A stretch of 63,316 nt of DNA from Niabella drilacis. GTDB lineage: Bacteria > Bacteroidota > Bacteroidia > Chitinophagales > Chitinophagaceae. The translations under genes and the position numbers were made by a program. Under the pieces are notes generated by a model. The model saw nothing but the letters and a program-made list of their open reading frames with translations, was not told where the DNA came from and did no database searches. The DNA is taken from the NCBI RefSeq assembly GCF_900101395.1, contig NZ_FMZO01000023.1:1-63316 (forward strand), given 5' to 3'. Positions 1 to 8,229 of the stretch are shown piece after piece (the first letter of the stretch is position 1; every line of letters begins with the position of its first letter).

Positions 1-312
1 CAGATTGCCAAAAAAAACACAAGAGGCGCAGAAGCTGATCGATTATTATGAATCCAATAAAACGAGAATGAATTATCCGTTATACAAAACGATAGGTGCA
101 GGGCTTATTGGTTCCGGCGCTATCGAATCGGCACACCGAACGGTTGTCCAAAAGAGGCTGAAGCAATCCGGCCAAAGATGGAGCCGAAATGGCGCCCAAA
201 ATATGTTGTATCTCAGAGTAACGAAGAAGAATCAACAATGGTCAAAGATTGTAGAACTAACCAAAAGGGAGTTTGTTAAGAATGCTGCATAGCGAAAATT
301 TGAAATGCACCC
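1..312 (+). mobile_element. 3' end of an ISKra4-type insertion sequence (partial)
   Basis: This is the tail of an insertion sequence whose body lies left of the window. It holds the C-terminal part of a DDE transposase and a terminal sequence. The last bases, near 296-312, read aaatttgaaatgcaccc and resemble the right terminal repeat of the complete element at 62022-63314 (agatttgtcatacaccc). That puts the outer end of this element near 312. The two elements are related but clearly different copies. The left end and any target duplication cannot be seen. Confidence 0.7.
2..292 (+). CDS. ISKra4-family transposase, C-terminal fragment (5' cut by window edge)
   Basis: The reading frame is open to the window edge, so the gene starts upstream and the in-frame TTG at 5 is not a meaningful start. 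The protein carries IGSGAIESAHR, which matches the catalytic-glutamate region of the complete transposase near 63130 (IGSGAMEAAHR). It is followed by VVQKRLKQSGQRWS and a GAQN segment, also shared. The family moves DNA by DDE chemistry; only the last catalytic residue (the Glu of GAIES) is visible here. The reading frame closes with TAG at 290-292, next to the terminal repeat, as in the complete copy at the other end of the window. Whether the full gene is intact cannot be judged. Confidence 0.75.
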   Translation, partial: RLPKKTQEAQKLIDYYESNKTRMNYPLYKTIGAGLIGSGAIESAHRTVVQKRLKQSGQRWSRNGAQNMLYLRVTKKNQQWSKIVELTKREFVKNAA

Positions 313-352
313 ACTCTTCCTTTTCTACATCTACTATGCTTGTAAATTTGCA

Positions 353-1342
353 TTATTCCAAAAACCAACTATACCCCTCATGACCATTTAAAGCCTGAAT
401 AAAGCCCTCTGTTAATTGGTAGGAGTTTACTGTTCTCTCAACAAAATTGTCAATGTAGCTGCTCTTAACAGCACCTGTAAACAAATTATACATTTTCCAT
501 AAATCGATATTACCATTTGAATTTGATGCAAAATTTTTATCTTCAAAATAGGCTTTGGCTATTGCTCCTAGCTGGCCATCATTCATCGCTAAATAGGGGA
601 TTGCAGTTTTTTCCTTCTTTGGCAGGTAATGGTATAATTTGGCCTTACCTATAAACTGACAAAATTGGCGTTGAGTTAACTCATAGTCAGCAAAACTGTC
701 AAGCTTGGTAAGCATAGCATTAGCATTGAAATCCAGAAATAGTGGTACAACTTTGGAAAGTAATTCATCAGTGCTACTTGCTCGAACTTCTTCTGCATAT
801 CCATCTGTAGAAATACACATATTGCAACAAACCTGATTCTGAAAGCCAATGAAAACTTTGAATTTTTCCATTGTCTTTTTACTATATAAGTTTTCTTGGT
901 TATATGCCCTTACACCACCTATACTTAATATCAGTTCATTGCCATTGATGATATTTGTAATACTTTTTACTTCATAAATAAACGCCATTCTTTCATAGTA
1001 GGTTGTTTTCTCATGTTCTAATAACTCTTTAGCAGGTTTCCCAATGGCTTCAGGAATTCTTCCCCTGATGTCGTGGCTTATTCTTAATTCAGGTTCAGAT
1101 ATAGATTCCATTGGGAAAACCATTTTTATTGCTTCAAATACTGTTTCAACGAATTGATGATGACTTATTGTTGTCTCGTTATCCTTTGAGAAGACTGGTA
1201 TAATGCAGTCATTAGCTAAATGTGTGAGGCTAACCTCTTTCGTGTTAGCCTCAATAAATGATTTGCTTTTGTTTCTGGACTGATCACTATCAAAAGAAAT
1301 GTTATCCTGATCTGTGATTTGTGGTATTAACTGAAGTTCCAT
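353..1342 (-). CDS. DUF3871 family protein
   Basis: A 329-residue cytoplasmic protein with no signal peptide or membrane segment. I recognise it as DUF3871 from its conserved run: FIEANT...VSLTHLANDCIIPVFSKDNETTISH near residues 29-63, then the GRIPEAIGKPAKELL, YYERMAF, GGVRAYN and CCNMC segments. The family is known from mobile and plasmid-like regions of Bacteroidota and has no established biochemical function. The Cys pair in CCNMC could bind metal, but that is speculation. The start ATG (1342) lies 41 bp inside the end of the upstream ATPase gene, so the two are translationally linked and probably act together. The tail runs to within about 40 bp of the neighbouring IS end without truncation. 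Confidence 0.8.
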   Translation of the reverse strand: MELQLIPQITDQDNISFDSDQSRNKSKSFIEANTKEVSLTHLANDCIIPVFSKDNETTISHHQFVETVFEAIKMVFPMESISEPELRISHDIRGRIPEAIGKPAKELLEHEKTTYYERMAFIYEVKSITNIINGNELILSIGGVRAYNQENLYSKKTMEKFKVFIGFQNQVCCNMCISTDGYAEEVRASSTDELLSKVVPLFLDFNANAMLTKLDSFADYELTQRQFCQFIGKAKLYHYLPKKEKTAIPYLAMNDGQLGAIAKAYFEDKNFASNSNGNIDLWKMYNLFTGAVKSSYIDNFVERTVNSYQLTEGFIQALNGHEGYSWFLE

Positions 1343-2222
1343 TTTTACTGAAATTTTGTGGTTGAATAATTGACTTTGATTCTAAGAATAGTTTTTTTGT
1401 TGTGAAATGGCTTAGTAACGGCTCCTGATACTGTGGGTAATCCTGATATAGCTTGATAAGTTCAGATACAGATTTACGGCTTTCAATTCTAGTCAAAAGT
1501 TGTTCTGACAAATCCATATTGTTTTTGGCCCTATCTGAAATAGGCGTTCCTGAATTGCACCAATCTATTATTTTTTTTCCTGTTTCAGTTGTGATAATAA
1601 ATTCAGGTTTATCAGTAAATAAACCAGTTCTATCTTTGGACGCCTTTGCTAAGTGTTTATCATTGATAATTTCTAGGGCAATGGTCATCTCATATTCGTA
1701 ACCATCCCTTATCTCATCATCAAGACCAGCTTTTTCTACTCTAGTTTTACTACCATCTGTAATCATATTGTAGCCCTGCTTTTTCCTGTTAGTAGTTATT
1801 ATATGACATTGAGATTGTAAAATAGTATTAAGCCATTTTTGATATAATGGAGTTGCTTTGGCCCAGTCCTGATAGCGCCCACCTAAAGAATTTTGATACT
1901 CCAATAGCCCTCCCTGACCTTTCCATACATGGGTAATTGAATCAATTATGATAACATCTATACCTGCCTGCTCGCATATTTTGATTGCCTGTATATACCT
2001 GTCAGTGGTAAAGGGAGGATCAAGCCTTATGGTCTTAAATTTTCCCAGGTGGGCATAAAGAGAGGCAGAGCCATTTTCTGTGTCCAGGACTGCAATATTT
2101 TCCCAATTTGAACAGATTCCATAGGCAATGAGCAATGCTGAATAGGATTTACCAAAGCCACTGGGGGAGGCTATATTTAGCCTTAATTTTACTTTTTGTC
2201 TTTCTGCTGTTTGTAATTTCAT
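1302..2222 (-). CDS. RecA-like P-loop ATPase (Sak4/AAA_24-like)
   Basis: A 306-residue single-domain ATPase. The P-loop is PSGFGKS at residues 20-26, preceded by Ser where a Gly is usual. DTENGS follows near residue 47. The Walker B stretch VIIIDSITHVW lies near residue 94, and the TTNRKKQGY segment near residue 144 resembles the sensor region of phage-encoded RecA-like ATPases. Relatives (Sak4 and AAA_24 nucleotide-binding proteins) assist single-strand annealing and recombination in phages and mobile elements; that role here is inference. The C-terminal 80 residues are variable and lack a recognisable domain. The gene overlaps DUF3871 downstream and is separated from the helicase gene by a terminator, so it probably has its own promoter in 2223-2250. 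Confidence 0.75.
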   Translation of the reverse strand: MKLQTAERQKVKLRLNIASPSGFGKSYSALLIAYGICSNWENIAVLDTENGSASLYAHLGKFKTIRLDPPFTTDRYIQAIKICEQAGIDVIIIDSITHVWKGQGGLLEYQNSLGGRYQDWAKATPLYQKWLNTILQSQCHIITTNRKKQGYNMITDGSKTRVEKAGLDDEIRDGYEYEMTIALEIINDKHLAKASKDRTGLFTDKPEFIITTETGKKIIDWCNSGTPISDRAKNNMDLSEQLLTRIESRKSVSELIKLYQDYPQYQEPLLSHFTTKKLFLESKSIIQPQNFSKNGTSVNTTNHRSG

Positions 2223-2248
2223 AAATAGTTGATTTTGTATGATTTAAA

Positions 2249-2274
2249 ATAAAAAAGCCACCTTATGGGTGGCT
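2249..2274 (-). terminator. Intrinsic terminator behind the helicase gene
   Basis: On the minus strand, AGCCACC (bases 2274-2268) pairs perfectly with GGTGGCT (2262-2256) around a 5-base loop and is followed by a T run (A run on the plus strand, 2249-2256). It lies between the helicase stop (2333) and the ATPase start (2222), so the helicase is transcribed separately from the ATPase/DUF3871 pair. Confidence 0.8.
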
Positions 2275-2332
2275 ACAAGAAAATATCCAAGATTTACTCA
2301 CACCTATAATAGAGCATGGTAAATTTTGGATA

Positions 2333-4969
2333 TTACAGAGTTCCTATTGTTTCACAATCATTGGGATTTTCAGGAAATTCGAAATGATTATATGCTGTAC
2401 TTTCTATAAAGGGGATTGAAGAATTATAAACAAGATTTAGTGCACTTATATTTATGTAATCATGTTCTTTTGTTATTTCATATGGCTTAGATTTCAGATT
2501 CGTGATCTCAATATTATTTGTATTGGTCAAAAGAGTTCTTTCTGATAATGTCGTTGGCTTAGTAGTAAATAAGATATCTCTTAAAGTGTCTATTGCTTTC
2601 CCGAAATATTTTTTTAGGTCAACTTCACTCGTTCTTAATGTAGGAATATCTAATCCTGAAGTCCACTGGAAGAAGCTAAAAGTATCATCCCTAAAAAAGA
2701 AGTCATTTTCTCGCAAATATTTGAGTATGTCCAAGAAATAAAGTTGTTGTTCCACAGAAAAGAGTTCTTTCTCCAAAATGTCGTTTTTCTTGAGAATATA
2801 CCTTTTGCCGTTGGTTGAAGTAAATACAGCATTTTTCTTATAAAGTTCTGCAAATAAATATAGCTTTCGATATTGATTTAAGAACAATTGATCATTATCT
2901 GATAGATGATGATCAATTACATGATTTTCACCAACTAGTAGTAAGTCATTTTGAACACTATTTAATGCGGCTAAAATATATGTGTTCCTATCTATGAAAT
3001 AATCTATAGCATTTTGTGTGCCCCCAGAAGGATAAACTTGTGATCTAAACCTTTCTGTAGGACGTTTTATAAGTTTTACTACAGTGATTAAAGCCTTTTT
3101 AAATTCAGGAGACTTTGCGGCAGTTATATAGTGTTTTTTCCCATTTTTCTTAACCTCCGTTGCAATTGCTTCTGTGAAATATGCGTATAAGATTTCAAAT
3201 AATTTCTTTTCTGACGTAAAGCCACTATGGGAATCTCCTGAAAGCTGACTATTGAAAATTTCTAGAATTTTCTGTACAATACCCCCTTCTTTGAGAATTA
3301 CCTTATCCTTATAGAGTACATTTTGCAATGTTGCATTTTCAAACTGATTATTAAACGCAGCCCATATTGCATATGCAGAAAGATTAGATCCAAAAATCTC
3401 AAAACTTGAATAAAGATATCTATCACCGTCTTCCATTACAAACTCCTGTAAATCCGGATAGTCAAGTTTGGGCTTTGTTTCGCTTCTTTTCTTAATGTAC
3501 ATACTCCTGAAATTAAAATTTGAAAATCCCTTTGAAATTACTGATCTTCTTTGAGCATCAAATCGTTCTAATAATTTCAATTGACTATTAATATTATGGT
3601 ATTTAGCAGACTCTTTAAACAATTTTAGTTGTCTTAAAACAGGAACTACCGAAACTCTTTTTAAATAATCGCTCAGACCGCCAGACAATCTTTCATTTTG
3701 TATTAGTCTTTTAGGGGGTGGCATTATTAGGAGTATTTCGTTATTAATAGCGGTTCTCATTCTAGCTATTGCCTGAATAATTGTATTTGAGCCTTCCGTG
3801 AAAATCCCCATAGAATCTCTGTTTTTTGAATCATAGGATCTCATATGAGGTAGGATAATAATAAATGATGTATTGGCCCGTGTTATATTTATTCCAGTTT
3901 TGAAATTAGTGCCAATATTCCAGAACTGTTCATCAAAGCTTACTCCGGTTTCTCCAGTACAAAGCCGCAATTCTTCGTGAGAGGGGTTGTTTTTTAGTAT
4001 CTTGCTGACACTAGTTGGGTCATATGTATTGTTGTTTTTAATCCCTAAGACCATTTCACTAGCAAGATTTTCAGAATAGGAAAGAATGTGAATTCTTTTT
4101 CCTTTGTCTACTTCCTGTTGTATAATATTGGCTATTTCTTCATTATTGGCATGGTATGAGCCATTTATCAAACATATATTTAAAGGGACTAGCTTTTGAG
4201 AAATACGTACCCTTCTTGATTCAACAAGTTGTATGCGATCATCAGTAAGATCAGCAAGATATTTTAATATTATTTTTGCGCTTTCTGAAAAGGTGGCGCT
4301 CAATACAAATATTTTTGAGATAACTTCCTGCCACTTCCAAAGATTCCAGATAAATCTTTGCTTAAAACTTCTTACACCTTCATGAATTTCGTCGAAGAAA
4401 AAAATAACCTTTTTCTTCTTTCTCTCACAGTGAAATATTATGTTATCTAAGTAACTTCGTTTTAGCTTAGCCTGTAAAAAAGCCTCTTCACCGTAGTTTC
4501 CCAGCAAACTATTTATAGTTATCAAGTGAATAGGAGTTTTTGCAATTTTCCTAAAATCGGAAGTTTCATCTATTGAGGTATATAAATATATGTCTGAATC
4601 AGAAATGCCAGAATCTGATTCAACTAGTAATCTGTGGTATTGATTTAGAATAGAAATATATGGAGTTGCAAAAACAATAGTAAATTCTCTCTCTCCATTT
4701 TCATCTACTTTTGCATAATATTGCTTTGCTAAGTTTATACAGGTCGTAGACTTTCCCTGACCTACTCCACAATTTATAGCTACTGTATTCCTTTCATATA
4801 AGTCAACCTCTCCAATTAAGGTGTCAGAAATATAGCCACTGGGATTGGGTTCAATATATGTTGTTTTGTTGTCTTTTACTAGATAATCTTTTTCAAAGTC
4901 TTCTGCAGATAACATTTTATACTCAATAGGCAGGGTCGCTTTTTTGACTGGAGTTGTTTTTATACTCAT
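2333..4969 (-). CDS. Large SF2 DEAD/DEAH-like helicase of a mobile element
   Basis: An 878-residue protein with superfamily 2 helicase motifs in order. These are a P-loop GVGQGKST at about 68-75, ATPYISILNQ (motif Ia-like) near 101, DEIH at 193-196 (Walker B), LSAT near 223-226 (motif III) and QAIARMR (motif VI type, with both arginines) near 380. The helicase core occupies roughly residues 50-410. The C-terminal ~450 residues show no domain I can name. There is no signal peptide, nuclease motif or zinc cluster. It could act in replication of the element, or be a defence-type ATPase, and the sequence does not decide between these. It is terminated independently of the genes downstream and has a ~350-bp spacer upstream. 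I do not recognise a named family. Confidence 0.7.
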   Translation of the reverse strand: MSIKTTPVKKATLPIEYKMLSAEDFEKDYLVKDNKTTYIEPNPSGYISDTLIGEVDLYERNTVAINCGVGQGKSTTCINLAKQYYAKVDENGEREFTIVFATPYISILNQYHRLLVESDSGISDSDIYLYTSIDETSDFRKIAKTPIHLITINSLLGNYGEEAFLQAKLKRSYLDNIIFHCERKKKKVIFFFDEIHEGVRSFKQRFIWNLWKWQEVISKIFVLSATFSESAKIILKYLADLTDDRIQLVESRRVRISQKLVPLNICLINGSYHANNEEIANIIQQEVDKGKRIHILSYSENLASEMVLGIKNNNTYDPTSVSKILKNNPSHEELRLCTGETGVSFDEQFWNIGTNFKTGINITRANTSFIIILPHMRSYDSKNRDSMGIFTEGSNTIIQAIARMRTAINNEILLIMPPPKRLIQNERLSGGLSDYLKRVSVVPVLRQLKLFKESAKYHNINSQLKLLERFDAQRRSVISKGFSNFNFRSMYIKKRSETKPKLDYPDLQEFVMEDGDRYLYSSFEIFGSNLSAYAIWAAFNNQFENATLQNVLYKDKVILKEGGIVQKILEIFNSQLSGDSHSGFTSEKKLFEILYAYFTEAIATEVKKNGKKHYITAAKSPEFKKALITVVKLIKRPTERFRSQVYPSGGTQNAIDYFIDRNTYILAALNSVQNDLLLVGENHVIDHHLSDNDQLFLNQYRKLYLFAELYKKNAVFTSTNGKRYILKKNDILEKELFSVEQQLYFLDILKYLRENDFFFRDDTFSFFQWTSGLDIPTLRTSEVDLKKYFGKAIDTLRDILFTTKPTTLSERTLLTNTNNIEITNLKSKPYEITKEHDYINISALNLVYNSSIPFIESTAYNHFEFPENPNDCETIGTL

Positions 4970-5272
4970 AGCATGATAATTAGTAGCCCAATATAGCTAT
5001 TAAAGTGATCTACTTAACTGTTGGTTGCAGGGAAATGTCAAATTTATTTGGCGCTTTGATATTCATACTTTGATCTGGGGTAGATGGTAATAGAATTGCT
5101 CCCTTGCTATTTCACCCTTCTATAATATTTTATTTCCTAGTAAGACTGATCTTTTGTTATCAAAAGGGTAGGATAGCACCAAACTTGTACTATATCCTTT
5201 GTATAATAACCAAAGCATGCTAATTAACGCACTACATTAATCCATCTTTTTAATATTTATCATTTAATGAAA
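4970..5272. other. Spacer between helicase and integrase without a recognised gene
   Basis: This AT-rich stretch holds no reading frame of convincing length and no excisionase-like small protein. It must contain the promoter for the helicase (minus strand), but I see no perfect TAnnTTTG box. A short near-palindrome, gatcttttgttatcaaaagg (5149-5168, TTTTG/CAAAA arms), is the only structure that stands out, and it could be a regulator site. Confidence 0.4.
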
Positions 5273-5305
5273 ATAAAATAGGGACTAAAATCAGCCCCTA
5301 TTTTT
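5273..5305 (-). terminator. Intrinsic terminator behind the integrase
   Basis: On the minus strand AAATAGGG pairs with CCCTATTT, the stem extended by CT/AG near the loop. A T-rich tail follows (AAAATAAAAT on the plus strand at about 5270-5279). It begins 10 bp after the integrase stop codon. Confidence 0.75.
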
Positions 5306-5315
5306 ACAAGTACTT

Positions 5316-6446
5316 CTATATTTTGGGTAGGTTATTTGGTAAGGTTAATTGATGGGTATAATTCCTTAATGCAGTTTCTGGGTTATTACCCATGAGAAAA
5401 GCTGTCATTACAGGATTAATGCCTCCTTCAATACACCTGCTCCCAAAAGTATGCCTGCAAGCATATAGTACTCTTTCCTCTATTTCCAGGTCTCTAAGAA
5501 TGGGTTTGAAAACTCTGTTCTGAAAATTATTATCATCTATTGATAGCCCTTTAAATGAAGTAAACACCAGATCATCTGGATCTTTTTTTTCTAGTAAGGG
5601 ATTGAGAACGTTCAGTAAATCCTGTGTTAATGGCAGGGTTCTTTCTTTCCCATTTTTTGTTTCTTTCCTTGTTCTTTGACGAGAACTTGTACCTTTTAGT
5701 GAACGTGCTAATACCTCATTAATAAGGATTGTTCTGCTTGCTACGTTTACCTTATTCACTCTTAAGCCAATGGCTTCTGCATTTCTTACCCCGGTTTTGA
5801 ATATAAAGTATATGAAAGGGTAATAATGGGAATGCTTGTATGCTGAATTTTTAGGAGTGCAGGTATCATTTTTAAAGGCATCCAATATTTTCCCGATTTC
5901 TTTTTCTGTGAAAGGCCTTCGCTTTGGTCTGGGTAGCCGTTTTCCTCTTTTGGATTTGACATCCACTATGGGGTTGACTTTCCAGATTCCAGATTTTACC
6001 AACCAGCTTACATATTGTTTTAGCATAGTAAGTCTTCTATTATAGGTGCCAATACAGAATTGTTCAGCGTTGAATTTCTTCAGGACATTTTTTTCGCTGA
6101 CAGCTCCCCACTTGTTTATCATATTCCTGAAGGCATTGTAATTGACATTTTTTTCACAATCCATATTCAGGTAGTCGGATACCCATTCCTCATACTGCTT
6201 AGTGAAGGGTTTGGCTTGGGGGGCAGGGGTAGTTTCTCCGCGATACTTTTTTAATGACCCGTCAAAAATCTCTAAAGCAATATCCCTTTCAATTTCTAAA
6301 GCCGTTTTTTGAGCTTTTTGCAGGTTTATTTTGTTGTAGGCCAGGAGGCTTAGTGTATATCTCGTTCCTAAATGCCTCCACCTTAGCCGGATTCTGGACC
6401 TGTAATTTTCAATACTTACAGTTCCTTTCTGGTTTTTGATACCCAT
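5316..6446 (-). CDS. Tyrosine recombinase / integrase
   Basis: A site-specific recombinase of about 376 residues that would integrate the element at the neighbouring tRNA gene. It has an N-terminal arm-binding-like segment (1-60), a core-binding helical domain (about 80-175) and a catalytic domain (175-376). Catalytic positions seen are Arg221 in TGVRNAEA, the YACRHTFGSR block with Arg331, and the nucleophile Tyr363 in RNYTH. The first position of the usual HxxR is Tyr328, and the usual His/Trp before the nucleophile is Asn (MGNN), so two of the six active-site positions are substituted. Such variants occur in active integrases. I chose ATG 6446; the frame is open to an earlier ATG at 6479, but the added 11 residues do not fit the family start. 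The stop is followed by a terminator. Confidence 0.85.
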   Translation of the reverse strand: MGIKNQKGTVSIENYRSRIRLRWRHLGTRYTLSLLAYNKINLQKAQKTALEIERDIALEIFDGSLKKYRGETTPAPQAKPFTKQYEEWVSDYLNMDCEKNVNYNAFRNMINKWGAVSEKNVLKKFNAEQFCIGTYNRRLTMLKQYVSWLVKSGIWKVNPIVDVKSKRGKRLPRPKRRPFTEKEIGKILDAFKNDTCTPKNSAYKHSHYYPFIYFIFKTGVRNAEAIGLRVNKVNVASRTILINEVLARSLKGTSSRQRTRKETKNGKERTLPLTQDLLNVLNPLLEKKDPDDLVFTSFKGLSIDDNNFQNRVFKPILRDLEIEERVLYACRHTFGSRCIEGGINPVMTAFLMGNNPETALRNYTHQLTLPNNLPKI

Positions 6447-6496
6447 TTGATACCCAAATTTGAAGTGAAGGAGTACCACTTGGCAGAAAAGGACAT

Positions 6497-6529
6497 AAAA
6501 AAAGGCTCTACAATGAATTGTAAAGCCTT
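6497..6529 (-). terminator. Intrinsic terminator between tRNA-Ala and the integrase
   Basis: On the minus strand AAGGCTTTACA (6529-6519) pairs with TGTAGAGCCTT (6512-6502), with one mismatch in 11 bp, followed by seven T (A run 6497-6503). It lies 5 bp after the encoded CCA of the tRNA. It would end tRNA transcription before the integrase and lies on the element side of the likely attachment site. Confidence 0.8.
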
Positions 6530-6533
6530 ATCC

Positions 6534-6614
<81 letters not shown>

Positions 6615-6620
6615 GGAGCG

Positions 6621-6651
6621 CAAACTTAATGGATTGTTTGTTATTGTCCAA
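6621..6651 (-). promoter_or_regulatory. Promoter of tRNA-Ala (TTGG-N19-TAAGTTTG)
   Basis: On the minus strand a perfect Bacteroidota -7 box TAAGTTTG (6628-6621) stands 10 bp before the first base of the tRNA, with TTGG 19 bp upstream (6651-6648) at the -33 position. Confidence 0.7.
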
Positions 6652-6865
6652 GATTTTTCTTCATTATTTAGCAGGAACTTTTTGTGCTCGGTATTACACC
6701 GGTAATGGACCGGAACACGGTGAAGCCGGCGGCTCATTTGTAACGGATCACTATCCGGGTAATATGGTGTTTGTGTTGTACCGGAGGGCTGCATAACGCT
6801 GCAGGAAATATTGCAGGGCACTCTTTAAAGCCGTTTCGGGATATCCGGAATCTCGAAATAAGCGC

Positions 6866-6873
6866 TACTTTTG
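6866..6873 (+). promoter_or_regulatory. -7 box (TACTTTTG) before the LytTR regulator
   Basis: A perfect TAnnTTTG box lies 22 bp before the ATG at 6896. No convincing -33 TTTG is seen at the expected distance, so only the -7 part is supported. Confidence 0.45.
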
Positions 6874-6895
6874 ACGGGCTTCAAAAGCAGGATTT

Positions 6896-7591
6896 ATGAA
6901 TTGTTTGATTGTTGATGACAATAAGATCGCACGTACCACTTTAAAACAGCTGGCCGCACAGGTGAGCGATCTGGAGGTGGCAGGGGAAGCTTCCGGCGCG
7001 CTGGAGGCCAGTAACCTGTTGCGCCACCAGCCGGTAGACCTGTTGCTGCTGGATATCGAAATGGAGGAAATGACCGGCCTGGAGCTAACCCGTCTTTTGG
7101 GGGAGAACCGGCCGGTGATCATTTTTATATCTGCCAAAAAGGAGTATGCGCTTGAAGCATTTGAGCTGAACGTGGCCGATTATATTACCAAACCGGTTCA
7201 GCCGGCGCGCTTTCTGCAGGCGATCGACCGCGCCCGGGAGCTGATTGCCAGTAACCAGGTGCAGGTAAACATCCACCCGGACGCTTTTCTTTTTATAAGG
7301 GATTCCAACGTGGTAAAACGGCTGGGCTTTGATGAGATCCTGTATGCAGAAGCCATGGGCGACTATGTAAAACTGCATACCGCCAAAAAATTCTACGCGG
7401 TACACAGCCCGCTAAAGGTTGTGGAGGAGCGGCTGCCGGCGCAGCAATTCATCCGTGTGCACCGGTCCTATATTGTGGCAGTGGATAAGATCGACAGTGT
7501 GGAGCAGGGCGGGTTGGTTATAGGCGGCCGGCCTGTGCCGGTTGCAGATGCCTACCGGAGCGCGCTCAATAAACGGTTAAATGTACTGTAG
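6896..7591 (+). CDS. LytTR-family response regulator
   Basis: A 231-residue two-component regulator. The receiver domain occupies about residues 1-115, with acidic pair Asp7/Asp8, phospho-acceptor Asp53 in LLLLDIEM, and Lys99 in ITKP. A LytTR DNA-binding domain fills about 130-231, with the family signature DEILYAEAMGDYVKLH, then FIRVHRSYIVAVDKI. LytTR regulators bind direct-repeat sites and usually pair with a LytS-type kinase. No such kinase is next door, because the hybrid kinase at 8230-10431 has its own receiver. This is therefore an orphan within the window. It starts at the ATG just behind a TACTTTTG box and is followed by a spacer with a terminator belonging to the opposing gene. Targets cannot be named. 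Confidence 0.9.
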   Translation: MNCLIVDDNKIARTTLKQLAAQVSDLEVAGEASGALEASNLLRHQPVDLLLLDIEMEEMTGLELTRLLGENRPVIIFISAKKEYALEAFELNVADYITKPVQPARFLQAIDRARELIASNQVQVNIHPDAFLFIRDSNVVKRLGFDEILYAEAMGDYVKLHTAKKFYAVHSPLKVVEERLPAQQFIRVHRSYIVAVDKIDSVEQGGLVIGGRPVPVADAYRSALNKRLNVL

Positions 7592-7757
7592 ACGCGCTTC
7601 TTTTGTTCCCCCGGGTGTTTCACAGGAAACTCCTCCGGGAAATCGGTTCCCGCCTTTTTAACGTGGAGACTTTCAGAAGTACCAGGCGCCCCGGCAGTAT
7701 CTGTGCAGAATAAGAACCGGCCGGCATTGCTTTTAACCGGGGCGCGGCGGTTATAAT

Positions 7758-7784
7758 AAAAAGCCCCCCGCTTAAGCGAAGGGC
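7758..7784 (-). terminator. Intrinsic terminator behind the Lys/Ala-rich secreted protein
   Basis: On the minus strand GCCC...CGC pairs with GCG...GGGC around a TTAA tetraloop, with a 2x2 internal mismatch, followed by five T. It lies 30 bp past the stop of the minus-strand gene at 7814. Confidence 0.7.
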
Positions 7785-7813
7785 ACCTTAACAATCAAGA
7801 ACTCAAAACGTAT

Positions 7814-8098
7814 TTACTTCTTATTTTCTTTATAGCGTTTATCCGGCGTGCCGTCTTTCTTTAAATGCTGATTTTCCTTATAGCGTTTGTCCGGCGTGCC
7901 ATCCTTTTTTACATGAGCCGTGGCGGGCGCCGCCTTTGTTTCCGTAACGGCCTTCTTTTCTGCCGCTTTTTTTTCTGCGGCTTTCGAAGCCGGTTTTGCA
8001 GCCTGCGTTTTTGCGGGCTTTGCCTGTGCCGGAGCCGTTTGCGCCTGCGACAGGCTAAAGCTGATCAGCGCGAACAGGGCAATAAAAAGTTTTTTCAT
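7814..8098 (-). CDS. Small secreted Lys/Ala-rich protein with a duplicated KKDGTPDKRYKEN motif
   Basis: A 94-residue protein. A signal peptide is evident (MKKLFIALFALISFSLSQAQ, cleaved about residue 20). A low-complexity Ala/Lys/Pro stretch follows (about 21-62), then two direct copies of KKDGTPDKRYKEN separated by QHL. The mature protein is strongly basic. I know the KKDGTPDKR-type repeat from small secreted Bacteroidota proteins but cannot assign a function. Electrostatic binding to polyanions in the envelope is a guess. It has its own terminator and possibly a promoter (TACCTTTAG on the minus strand near 8128-8120). The gene at 11182 encodes another small basic secreted protein of similar style. 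Confidence 0.75.
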   Translation of the reverse strand: MKKLFIALFALISFSLSQAQTAPAQAKPAKTQAAKPASKAAEKKAAEKKAVTETKAAPATAHVKKDGTPDKRYKENQHLKKDGTPDKRYKENKK

Positions 8099-8229
8099 TT
8101 TTTTGTTTTTATTTATGCACTAAAGGTACTCCTGTTAATGAAACTGCGATACCCGCAATAGACGAAAAGGCAAAAATGGTCGTTGAAACTAAAAAAGAAA
8201 ACGGCCGGCATGCTCCGGCGTATACCTTA

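Larger units (their letters stand above)
313..6533. mobile_element. Integrated element at tRNA-Ala (integrase, helicase, ATPase, DUF3871); left boundary unresolved
   Basis: All four genes are on the minus strand, are visibly richer in A and T than the DNA right of 6600, and belong to types typical of integrated plasmids, satellites or conjugative-element cargo. The integrase is the gene nearest the tRNA-Ala(GGC) 3' end (6534), the usual layout of tRNA-targeting elements. I could not find a second copy of the tRNA 3' end between 1 and 5300. The far attachment site is therefore outside the window or was lost, perhaps when the IS at 1-312 inserted. No relaxase, conjugation or capsid genes are visible in this part, so transfer functions, if any, lie to the left. 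Confidence 0.65.

Noticed and set aside
313-6533. Classical conjugative transposon
   Set aside because: No relaxase, coupling protein or transfer genes are visible in the part within the window; only integration and replication-type genes are seen.
7085-7405. Minus-strand open frame of 106 residues opposite the LytTR regulator
   Set aside because: It lies entirely inside a well-supported gene, shows no domain or signal and is a strand shadow.
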